A stretch of 7,210 nucleotides of DNA. Origin: Pseudorhodoplanes sp. (GTDB lineage: Bacteria; Pseudomonadota; Alphaproteobacteria; Rhizobiales; Xanthobacteraceae). The DNA is taken from the NCBI GenBank assembly GCA_008933495.1, contig WBUW01000147.1, positions 1 through 7,210 on the forward strand, given 5' to 3'. The stretch's first letter is position 1; each line of letters begins with the position of its first letter. Both the position numbers and the translations under genes were made by a program. Of the stretch, positions 1-5,835 are shown piece by piece. The notes under the pieces are model-generated. The model ran no database searches, had not been told where the DNA came from, and worked only from the letters and a program-made list of their open reading frames with translations.

Positions 1-48
1 TGACTCTTAATCAGCGGGTCCAAGGTTCGAGTCCTTGTGCGCCCACCA
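1..48 (+). tRNA. tRNA-Lys(CTT), 3' part only (cut by left edge)
   Basis: The first 48 bases fold as the 3' part of a tRNA. Positions 1-3 (TGA) are the end of the 5' anticodon stem. The seven-base loop CTCTTAA is at 4-10 with anticodon CTT at 6-8, preceded by the conserved T, and the 3' stem TCAGC is at 11-15. A five-base variable loop (16-20) follows. The T arm pairs CAAGG (21-25) with CCTTG (33-37) around loop TTCGAGT. The 3' acceptor strand is 38-44, the discriminator A is 45 and an encoded CCA is 46-48. The anticodon CTT reads the lysine codon AAG. The 5' acceptor strand and D arm lie outside the window, so the acceptor pairing cannot be checked. Confidence 0.93.
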
Positions 49-68
49 CAAGCCGAAAAATCACCGGC

Positions 69-647
69 TCAAAGCTGCCATTTCGACACGGTAATCGGGG
101 GCAGGGCGATGACCGCGTCGATCAGTGTCGACGGGTCCTCGCTGACCGCAAGGCTGAAGCGGTGCGCCGGCGGCACGAAGCCGTGTGAAACCATCGCGTC
201 GATGAAGGCGAGAAAGGGCGAGAAGAAGCCGTCGATATTGAACAGCCCGGCCGGCTTGTCGATGTCGCCGAGCTGATTGAGCGTCCACACTTCCATGAAT
301 TCCTCGACCGTCCCGATGCCGCCCGGCAGGGCGATGCAGGCGTCGGCCATGGCGAGCATGCGCGCCTTGCGGGTTGCGATGTCGGCGACGATTTCGTGCG
401 TGGTCAGCCGCGGGTGCAGATGGCCGCGCTCGAACAGCCCGCGCGGGATGACACCGTGGATCGCGCCGCTCCGCTCCAGGACGGCGTCGGCAAGCACACC
501 CATCAGTCCCATATGCGTTCCGCCGAAAACGACGGCGATGCCGCGTTTGGCAAGTTCATGCCCGAAGGTCTGCGTGGAGCGGCGAAAGACGTCGCCGCGT
601 CCGAAGTTCGAGCCGCAATAGACCGCGAGGGTCTTCACTGTCCGCAT
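69..647 (-). CDS. LOG family (TIGR00730) Rossmann-fold protein, probable nucleoside 5'-monophosphate phosphoribohydrolase
   Basis: This 192-residue protein has the usual length of the LOG ('lonely guy') family. Characterised members hydrolyse the N-glycosidic bond of cytokinin riboside or other nucleoside 5'-monophosphates, releasing the base and ribose 5-phosphate in the cytosol. The Rossmann start is TLAVYCGSNFG (5-15), a glycine-rich loop VFGGTHMGLMG spans 40-50, Arg93-Lys94 sit in the conserved RKARM segment, and the signature PGGIGTVEE is at 108-116. The reading frame stays open 28 codons further upstream, but the ATG at 647 begins right at the family's N-terminus and has GGGACGAG ahead of it, so I chose it. 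The third glycine of the usual GGG loop is Thr44. It lies 73 bases downstream of the LysR gene on the same strand and may be read from it. Physiological substrate is unknown; older databases call such proteins lysine decarboxylases, which is a misnomer. Confidence 0.9.
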   Translation of the reverse strand: MRTVKTLAVYCGSNFGRGDVFRRSTQTFGHELAKRGIAVVFGGTHMGLMGVLADAVLERSGAIHGVIPRGLFERGHLHPRLTTHEIVADIATRKARMLAMADACIALPGGIGTVEEFMEVWTLNQLGDIDKPAGLFNIDGFFSPFLAFIDAMVSHGFVPPAHRFSLAVSEDPSTLIDAVIALPPITVSKWQL

Positions 648-688
648 CGTCTCGTCCCGGTGGATGGCATCAGGTTCAGGCGGCCGCG

Positions 689-711
689 CCGGTGCGCGGG
701 GCGCAAACCGG
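689..711 (-). other. GC-rich hairpin between the LysR gene and the LOG gene
   Basis: CCGGTGCGC (689-697) can pair with GCGC (701-704) and ACCGG (707-711), giving nine base pairs with a two-base bulge and a GGG loop. It lies 10 bases beyond the LysR gene stop on the minus strand. No T run follows it in the minus direction, so it is not a convincing intrinsic terminator. It could be a transcript-end stabiliser, an attenuator ahead of the LOG gene, or a chance product of high GC. Confidence 0.3.
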
Positions 712-720
712 CGTGACGGC

Positions 721-1614
721 TCAGGGGGCATTGAGGAAGGCGGCGTCGCGTTTGAACAGGTCGGTGAGAAAGCGCGTCAGCGCGCGGATGCGCCCCATGA
801 ACTGGATGTCCTCATGCACGGAAATGAAGAGTTCGCGTTCGACCGACACCTTGTCCTGCAGCACCGGCACGAGGCGCGCATCGGTCTTGGCCGAGAATAG
901 CGGCAGGAGGGCGATGCCGAGGCCGGCGGCGACCGCGTTCTGCTGAACCGCCATGCTGGTCGAGCGGAACACGACATGTTCGGGTTCGACGACGTCGAGC
1001 AGCCAGTGAACCTTGGCGATGGCCACGAGGTCGACCACGTAATCGACGAAGTCGTGTGCCGTGAGATCGGCGATCGCACCGGGCGCGCTCCGCCGCTCCA
1101 GGTAGGCCGGCGACGCGAACAGGCCGAGCCGGAAGGTTCCCGCCTTCCTGACCGACAGGCGCGGGCCGATCGGCGGCACGAAACTGATCGACACGTCGGC
1201 CTCGCGCCGCGTGAGATTGATCAGGTGGCGCTCGGTCACGAGTTCGATCAGGATATCGGGATGGAGGGTGTTGAACTCGACGAGCTTGTCGGTGAGATAA
1301 TAGGAGGCGATGCCTTCCATGGTGGCCAGCCGCACCTTGCCGGCGACCTCGCTCGGCGCTGACCGGATCGTCTCGACCACGGAGATGCCGAGCACCTCCA
1401 TCTTTTCCGCGATCGCCAGCAGCCGGTGCCCGTCCTCGGTCAGGACGAAGCCGTCCGGCTTGCGCTCGAACAGCTTGACCGCAAGGTCCTTCTCCAGCTC
1501 GGAGATGCGCCGGCTGACCGTGGTGTGATCGACCTTGAGCCGCCGCGCCGCCGGCATCAGGCGTCCCTGGCGCGCCAGTTCGAGAAAAAAGACGAGGTCG
1601 TTCCAGTTGAACAT
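721..1614 (-). CDS. LysR-type transcriptional regulator
   Basis: This 297-residue protein has the canonical length and layout of LysR-type regulators. A winged helix-turn-helix occupies about residues 3-62; the recognition region VDHTTVSRRISELE is at 28-41 and the wing region LFERKPDGFVLTEDG at 48-62. A linker helix follows at about 63-90, then a periplasmic-binding-protein-like effector domain from about 93 to 290, including the typical GLGIALLPLF segment at 231-240. I chose the ATG at 1614 because the protein then begins immediately at the family's first helix; the frame is open for 27 more codons upstream without family similarity, and AGGG lies just before the ATG. It is transcribed divergently from the ABC importer operon, an arrangement in which LysR proteins usually control the neighbouring operon and themselves. 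The effector is unknown; a ligand related to the transported substrate is a reasonable inference. Confidence 0.93.
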   Translation of the reverse strand: MFNWNDLVFFLELARQGRLMPAARRLKVDHTTVSRRISELEKDLAVKLFERKPDGFVLTEDGHRLLAIAEKMEVLGISVVETIRSAPSEVAGKVRLATMEGIASYYLTDKLVEFNTLHPDILIELVTERHLINLTRREADVSISFVPPIGPRLSVRKAGTFRLGLFASPAYLERRSAPGAIADLTAHDFVDYVVDLVAIAKVHWLLDVVEPEHVVFRSTSMAVQQNAVAAGLGIALLPLFSAKTDARLVPVLQDKVSVERELFISVHEDIQFMGRIRALTRFLTDLFKRDAAFLNAP

Positions 1615-1676
1615 CGCCCTGCAACTTCCGCTGGCAGCCCGCAGAATCCCGGCCGCCATGATGCACGATACGCCAT

Positions 1677-1695
1677 TTGCCCGTGCCGCGGGCAA
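1677..1695. promoter_or_regulatory. Perfect 7-bp inverted repeat, candidate LysR operator
   Basis: TTGCCCG (1677-1683) and CGGGCAA (1689-1695) form a perfect dyad with a five-base spacer. It lies in the 217-base region between the divergent LysR gene (start 1614, 63 bases away) and the importer operon (start 1832, 137 bases away). LysR proteins typically bind a dyad in such a region, so this is the best candidate operator. It does not match the classic T-N11-A core exactly, so assignment is an inference. Confidence 0.35.
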
Positions 1696-1818
1696 GACCC
1701 GGCGGCGTGTCTAGGTATTCCTGCAACCGGACCTGCGTGTTTCTCCGCTAGGCCGTCGGGAAGCCGTCGCATTACCCTTAAATGGCGCCGGCAGAGCGCT
1801 TCCGACCATCGTCAATTC

Positions 1819-1825
1819 GAGGGGG
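1819..1825 (+). promoter_or_regulatory. Strong ribosome binding site of the importer operon
   Basis: GAGGGGG lies six bases before the ATG at 1832. It decides the start of the binding-protein gene and supports translation of the unusual long N-terminal region, in preference to later methionine codons. Confidence 0.7.
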
Positions 1826-1831
1826 ACGAGC

Positions 1832-3160
1832 ATGAGCAAGATGTCGCACCGCCACTTATTCGAGAACGGCCAGTGCCGCTGCGGCTACCGGCACGGCGAC
1901 CCTGCCGCCGGGACCGAACCGGCGGTCGGGCAGGCGGTCGAAGAAGCGCTGCTGCACGGCCTGTTCCCGGATCCGCTGCTGCGGCGCACGCTGCTGAAGT
2001 CGGTGGGGGCGGCCACGGTGCTCGGTGCCTTGTCGAGCCTGTTGCCGCTCGAGACGCTCAAGGCGATCGCACAGGAGCGCAAGCCGCTCGAAAAGACGAA
2101 GCTGAATGTCGGCTTCCTGCCGATCACCTGCGCGGCGCCTCTCATCTACGGCGAGCATCTGGGGCATTATGCCAAGGAAGGCCTTGAAGTGTCGCTGCAG
2201 AAGATCGCCGGCATCAACCTGATCCGCGACAAGATGATCAATGGCGAGCTCGACGTGTCGCAGCAGGTCATGCCCGTGGCCCTGACCATGACCGCCGGGC
2301 TCGGCGGCACCACCCAATCGATCAAGGTGCTGACCATCTGCAACCAGAACGGCAATTCGCTGGTGCTCGCCAACAAGCACAAGGACAACCGCGACCCCGG
2401 CAAGTGGAAGGGCTTCGCGTTCGCGGTGCCGTTCGAGCAAAGCCACCAGGCCATGCAGTTGCGCAACTATCTCGCCGCGCACGGCCTCGATCCCGACAAG
2501 GACGTCACCTACCGCATCATTCCGCCGACCGAATATGTGTCGAGCCTTCGGGTCGGCAGCATCGACGGCTTCTTCGGCGGCGAGCCGGGCGGCCAGCGCG
2601 CGGTCTATGAGGGCGCCGGCTTCATTCACGCCATCTCGCGCGATTTGTGGAACGGCCATCCCTGCTGCTCGGTGACCGCGGCCGAAAGCTGGATCAAGCG
2701 GCATCCCAACACCTTCATGGCCTATTACCGCGCCATCATCGCGGCGAGCCTGCATGTTTCGGACAAGAAGAACCGTGCCGGCATGGCGAAAGTGCTGTCG
2801 CAGCCGCAATATCTGAATGCGCCTGAAATCGTGGTCGAGCAGGTCATCACCGGGCGCTACGCCGACGGTCTCGGCGCCATCAAGGTGGCGGCGGACCGGG
2901 TGGACTATCAGCCGTTCCCGCATTATGCGGCCGCCGTCTGGCTGATGACGCAATTGCGGCGCTGGAACATCCTCAAGGAGGACGTCGACTACAAGAAGCT
3001 CGCGCAGCAGGTCATGCTTGCCACCGACGCCGAAAAGATCATGCGCAGCATGGGGGCCAGCCCGCCGGCCGCGCAATTCGGCAAGGAAATCATCCTTGGC
3101 AAGGAGTTCGATTCGAGCAAACCTGAGGAATACCTCAAATCGGTGCGCAAGCCAGCCTGA
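1832..3160 (+). CDS. NrtA/CmpA-family ABC transporter substrate-binding protein, Tat-exported
   Basis: This 442-residue protein resembles the nitrate (NrtA) and bicarbonate (CmpA) binding proteins across its length. Family landmarks include LNVGFLPITCAAP (91-103), GKWKGFAFAVPF (190-201), GSIDGFFGGEPGGQRAVYEGAGFIH (about 242-266), the NGHPCC segment (274-279), ADGLGAIK (344-351) and VDYKKLAQQVMLATDA (385-400). It should act in the periplasm, passing its ligand to the permease encoded next. Export looks twin-arginine: LLRRTLLKS at 49-57 followed by a hydrophobic stretch to about 72 and a plausible cleavage site AIA/Q at 78-81. There is no lipobox. Ahead of the Tat motif is a long n-region of about 50 residues that begins with a His/Cys-rich stretch (His6, His8, Cys15, Cys17, His21). 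First gene of a three-gene operon; its TGA overlaps the next ATG by one base. Nitrate, nitrite, cyanate and bicarbonate are all possible ligands in this family, and I cannot decide between them. Confidence 0.9.
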   Translation: MSKMSHRHLFENGQCRCGYRHGDPAAGTEPAVGQAVEEALLHGLFPDPLLRRTLLKSVGAATVLGALSSLLPLETLKAIAQERKPLEKTKLNVGFLPITCAAPLIYGEHLGHYAKEGLEVSLQKIAGINLIRDKMINGELDVSQQVMPVALTMTAGLGGTTQSIKVLTICNQNGNSLVLANKHKDNRDPGKWKGFAFAVPFEQSHQAMQLRNYLAAHGLDPDKDVTYRIIPPTEYVSSLRVGSIDGFFGGEPGGQRAVYEGAGFIHAISRDLWNGHPCCSVTAAESWIKRHPNTFMAYYRAIIAASLHVSDKKNRAGMAKVLSQPQYLNAPEIVVEQVITGRYADGLGAIKVAADRVDYQPFPHYAAAVWLMTQLRRWNILKEDVDYKKLAQQVMLATDAEKIMRSMGASPPAAQFGKEIILGKEFDSSKPEEYLKSVRKPA

Positions 3161-4008
3161 TGAACGTGCGACGGTTTCTTGGGCGACCCTGGGTCGCTTC
3201 ACTCGCGATCTTTGTCGTTTTTGTCGCCGTCTGGCAGGTCCTGACCGCCGGCGGGTCCGGCGGGCCGGGGGCGCTCGATCCCGAATATGCGCGGCTCGCC
3301 GGCCAGAGCGCGGCGGTGCAGCAGACGGGCGCCATCCCCCCGCCCACTGCCGTTGCCGCGCGCGGCTGGGAATTGCTGGTCAACGCCTTCGACCGCTCGA
3401 ACCCGAACAATCTCGGCATCGCCTGGCACCTGCTGCAGTCGCTTGGCCGCGTGCTGCTCGGCTTCGCGCTGGCGCTGATCGTCGCCGTGCCGCTCGGCTT
3501 CGCGCTCGGGCTGTTTCCGGCCGTCCATCAGGCGCTCAATCCGTTCATCCAGGTGCTGCGGCCGATCTCGCCGCTCGCCTGGATGCCGCTCGCGCTCTAC
3601 ATCTTCCGTGACAGCGGCATTTCCGCGATTTTCATCATCTTCATCTGCGCGCTCTGGCCGATGCTGATCAATACCGCGGTGGGTGCCGCCAATGTCCGCC
3701 AGGAATGGGTCAATGTCTCGCGCGTGTTCGGGCTCGACGCCTTCCAGCATGTGACGCGGATCATCTTTCCGGCCAGCGTCCCGATGATCATGACCGGCGT
3801 GCGGATTTCCGTCGGCATCGCCTGGTTCGTCATCGTGGCTGCCGAAATGGTCGGCGCGCAGAGCGGCGTCGGCTATTTCATCTGGAACGAATGGAACAAC
3901 CTGCAACTGTCGAGCATGATCGTCGCCATCGTGCTCATCGGTCTGATCGGTCTCGGGCTCGATGTCGGCCTGGCCTGGATCGGGGCGCGGTTGAGTTTTC
4001 GCGAGTGA
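3160..4008 (+). CDS. NrtB-type ABC transporter permease
   Basis: This 282-residue inner-membrane protein belongs to the nitrate/taurine-type (NrtB, SsuC/TauC-like) permease family. A first membrane span lies at about 12-30. A periplasmic loop rich in Gly/Pro/Ala follows, containing the NrtB-like stretch GWELLVNAFDRSNPNNLGIAW (split about 69-89). Further spans lie at about 96-119, 137-149, 154-175, 216-231 and 251-275. The cytoplasmic coupling segment NVSRVFGLDAFQHVTRIIFP (185-204) corresponds to the EAA loop that contacts the ATPase. It presumably forms the channel as a dimer. Its ATG overlaps the stop of the binding-protein gene (TGATG), which suggests translational coupling. The short spacing to the ATPase gene marks it as the middle of the operon. 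Substrate is inferred only from the family. Confidence 0.93.
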   Translation: MNVRRFLGRPWVASLAIFVVFVAVWQVLTAGGSGGPGALDPEYARLAGQSAAVQQTGAIPPPTAVAARGWELLVNAFDRSNPNNLGIAWHLLQSLGRVLLGFALALIVAVPLGFALGLFPAVHQALNPFIQVLRPISPLAWMPLALYIFRDSGISAIFIIFICALWPMLINTAVGAANVRQEWVNVSRVFGLDAFQHVTRIIFPASVPMIMTGVRISVGIAWFVIVAAEMVGAQSGVGYFIWNEWNNLQLSSMIVAIVLIGLIGLGLDVGLAWIGARLSFRE

Positions 4009-4012
4009 GCGC

Positions 4013-4792
4013 ATGAGTTTTCTGTCCGTTAGCGACGTGTCGATGGCCTTCCGGATCAAGGGCAATGGTTCATTTCTGGCGCTCGATTCGGTTTCGATGG
4101 ACGTCGCCGGCAACGAATTCGTGTGCCTGATCGGGCATTCGGGATGCGGCAAGAGCACCTTGCTCAACCTGATCGCCGGGCTGCTGCTGCCGACGGCCGG
4201 CGAAATCCGCTGCGACGGCAAGGCGGTGCGCGGCCCGGGTCCCGATCGGGCCATGGTGTTCCAGAGCCATGCGCTGTTACCCTGGATGACCTGTTTTGAA
4301 AACGTGCATCTTGCGGTGAAGCAGGTCTTCTCGACGCTCAGCGCCGCGCAGATGAAGGACAAGGTCGAGGAGGCGCTGCGGCTGGTCCACCTCGATCACG
4401 CGATGCACAAGTACCCGTATGAAATCTCCGGCGGCATGAAGCAGCGCGTGGGCATCGCGCGCGCTTTGGCGGCGGCGCCGCAGGTGCTGCTCCTCGACGA
4501 GCCGTTCGGGGCGCTCGACGCGCTGACGCGGGCGAGCCTGCAGGACGAGCTCGTGCGCATCGTGGAATCGATCCGCTCGACCGTCGTGATGGTGACGCAC
4601 GATATCGACGAGGCGATCCTGCTCAGCGACCGGATCGTGATGATGACGAACGGGCCGGCAGCCAGGATCGGCGACGTTCTCAAGATCGATCTGCCGCGGC
4701 CGCGCGACCGGGTGGCGCTCGCGGCCAATCCGCAATATGCCGCCCACCGCGAATATCTGCTCAAGTTCCTCTATCAGAAGCAGCGCGCTTAA
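4013..4792 (+). CDS. ABC transporter ATP-binding protein, NrtD/SsuB type
   Basis: This 259-residue cytoplasmic ATPase carries every catalytic element of the ABC family: Walker A GHSGCGKST (41-49), Q-loop Gln84 in VFQSHALLPW (82-91), signature ISGGMKQR (138-145), Walker B VLLLDEP (158-164), D-loop GALD (166-169) and switch His196 in VTHDIDE (194-200). It should power import through the permease encoded just before. It ends soon after the nucleotide-binding domain, so it is the NrtD form and lacks the C-terminal NrtA-like regulatory domain found in NrtC/CmpC of cyanobacteria. The start lies four bases after the permease stop; GAGTGAG overlapping the permease end is the likely ribosome binding site. 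Its TAA stop at 4790-4792 overlaps the stop of the convergent SDR gene by four bases, leaving no room for an intergenic terminator. Confidence 0.94.
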   Translation: MSFLSVSDVSMAFRIKGNGSFLALDSVSMDVAGNEFVCLIGHSGCGKSTLLNLIAGLLLPTAGEIRCDGKAVRGPGPDRAMVFQSHALLPWMTCFENVHLAVKQVFSTLSAAQMKDKVEEALRLVHLDHAMHKYPYEISGGMKQRVGIARALAAAPQVLLLDEPFGALDALTRASLQDELVRIVESIRSTVVMVTHDIDEAILLSDRIVMMTNGPAARIGDVLKIDLPRPRDRVALAANPQYAAHREYLLKFLYQKQRA

Positions 4793-5673
4793 ATTCCGGC
4801 TTGCCGGACCTGCCGCATGCCCTCGCGATAGGTCGGGTAAGCCAGCCGGACGCCGAGCGCGCGCTTGATGCGGGCGTTGCGGACCCGCTTGCTCTCGCCA
4901 TAAAAGCTGCGCGCCATGTCGGACATCGTCGCTTGCGCGGTGTCGAAGGGGATTTCCGGCGGCGGCGTGATGCCAAGAAGGTCCGCGGCATAGGCCACGA
5001 CCTCGGAGGACGACGCCGGTTCGTCGTCGGCGACATTGAACAGGCCGCCGGCCCGGGTGCGGAACGCCGCGTCGATCACCTGCGCGATGTCGTCGACGTG
5101 AATGCGGTTGAAGACCTGGCCCGGCTTGACGACGCGCCGCGCGGCGCCGGCGCGCAGATCGGCGAGCGCGTTGCGGCCGGGTCCGTAAATTCCGGCCAGC
5201 CGCAGGATCGCCACCGGCGTGCCGCTTTGCTGCGCGAAATGCTGCCAGTCCCGCTCGGCCGCTACGCGGGCGCGGCTGCGCGCCGACCGCGGGTTGACCG
5301 GCGTGTCTTCGTCGACCCAGTCGCCGCCATGATCGCCATAGACGCCGACCGTGGAGAGATAGACAATCGTCTGAAGCGAAGTGGCCTGCCGCAGCGCCGC
5401 GCCATAGTCAGCCAGGACGGGATCGCGTCCCTCCTGCGGCGGAATCGAAACGAGCACGCAGGTCGCTCGCGAGAGTGCGCCCGCAAGCGCATTTTCGGTT
5501 GCGCGATCGCCGAACACGAAAGCCTCGACGCGGTCGCCGCCGGGGTCGCGCGGCCGGCATTCCGGAGGGGTCGCCGTCCGCACCGTGCCCGCGATCGATG
5601 AAAACCTGGTGCCGAAAAGGCGAAGATAGGCGGCCGCAGTGTAGCCGAGACCAAAACAGAAGAGCGCGTTCAT
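4789..5673 (-). CDS. Extended SDR / NAD(P)-dependent epimerase-like protein (YeeZ-like)
   Basis: This 294-residue protein has a Rossmann fold of the extended short-chain dehydrogenase class. The nucleotide-binding start is FCFGLGYTAAAY (5-16). TCVLVSIPP (71-79), YLSTVGVYGDHGG (105-117), ILRLAGIYGPGRNAL (156-170), RIHVDDIAQ (190-198) and GLFNVADDEP (210-219) follow in family order. The usual SDR catalytic pair YxxxK is not visible: after Tyr112 the expected helix reads RSRARVAAERDW, with arginines and no lysine in place. This is typical of the YeeZ-like group, whose reaction is undefined, so catalysis by the standard SDR mechanism is doubtful. I chose the ATG at 5673, which starts right at the Rossmann strand and has AGGTG upstream; the frame continues 16 codons further up without family likeness. 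Neighbours give no pathway. Confidence 0.88.
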   Translation of the reverse strand: MNALFCFGLGYTAAAYLRLFGTRFSSIAGTVRTATPPECRPRDPGGDRVEAFVFGDRATENALAGALSRATCVLVSIPPQEGRDPVLADYGAALRQATSLQTIVYLSTVGVYGDHGGDWVDEDTPVNPRSARSRARVAAERDWQHFAQQSGTPVAILRLAGIYGPGRNALADLRAGAARRVVKPGQVFNRIHVDDIAQVIDAAFRTRAGGLFNVADDEPASSSEVVAYAADLLGITPPPEIPFDTAQATMSDMARSFYGESKRVRNARIKRALGVRLAYPTYREGMRQVRQAGI

Positions 5674-5738
5674 CCCGGCACCTATAACAGACGCGCAAGC
5701 GGTACACGAGGTCGCAATCAACAGGCGGCCGGCGGCCG

Positions 5739-5831
5739 GAGCATGACCCCGAAAAGCGTGATGCGGTTTTCAGGACAGATCGCGCTCAGACAAGGAACAA
5801 AACGGGATGACGATTTTCGGGGAAGTCATCC
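5739..5831. repeat. Rhizobiales-type intergenic mosaic repeat (two hairpins)
   Basis: The first unit (5739-5787) is an imperfect palindrome: GAGCATGA at its left end answers TCGCGCTC at its right end, with GAAAA (5751-5755) facing TTTTC (5767-5771). The second unit is a hairpin, GGATGAC (5805-5811) pairing with GTCATCC (5825-5831). I recall very similar sequences (GAGCATGATCC-GAAAAG ... CGGTTTTC ... followed by a GATGAC/GTCATC hairpin) scattered in intergenic regions of Bradyrhizobium, Mesorhizobium and relatives. Only one copy is in this window, so its repeat status rests on that recollection. A tandem GGCGGCC pair (5724-5737) abuts it. Confidence 0.6.
5797..5831 (-). terminator. Probable intrinsic terminator of the YbhN-like gene
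   Basis: Read on the minus strand, four bases after the stop codon of the YbhN-like gene (5836-5838), a perfect 7-bp stem GGATGAC/GTCATCC with a 13-base loop is followed by CCGTTTTGTTCC. The T-rich tail follows closely on the stem, as expected for an intrinsic terminator. It separates this gene from the SDR gene on the same strand and is part of the intergenic repeat. Confidence 0.55.
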
Positions 5832-5835
5832 GGCG

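Noticed and set aside
51..69. AGCCG/CGGCT hairpin between the tRNA and the LOG gene
   Set aside because: Only five base pairs with a nine-base loop and no T run on either side; too weak to call a terminator.
1783..1797. Possible sigma-54 promoter TGGCGC-N5-GAGC ahead of the importer operon
   Set aside because: The GG and GC are correctly spaced (10 bases apart), but the TTGC half matches only in its last two bases. Such patterns are frequent by chance in GC-rich DNA. It would need transcript start mapping or conservation to be believed.
1856..3202. Long minus-strand open frame (448 codons) opposite the binding-protein gene
   Set aside because: It mirrors codon structure of the plus-strand gene in GC-rich DNA; its His/Arg/Asp-rich translation fits no family, whereas the plus strand matches NrtA/CmpA throughout.
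3199..4362. Long minus-strand open frame (387 codons) opposite the permease and ATPase genes
   Set aside because: Translation is Arg/Asp/His-rich and crosses the boundary of two well-supported genes; a shadow frame.
5724..5737. Tandem GGCGGCC pair
   Set aside because: Only two 7-base units in GC-rich DNA; likely chance, and not evidence of a tandem repeat array.
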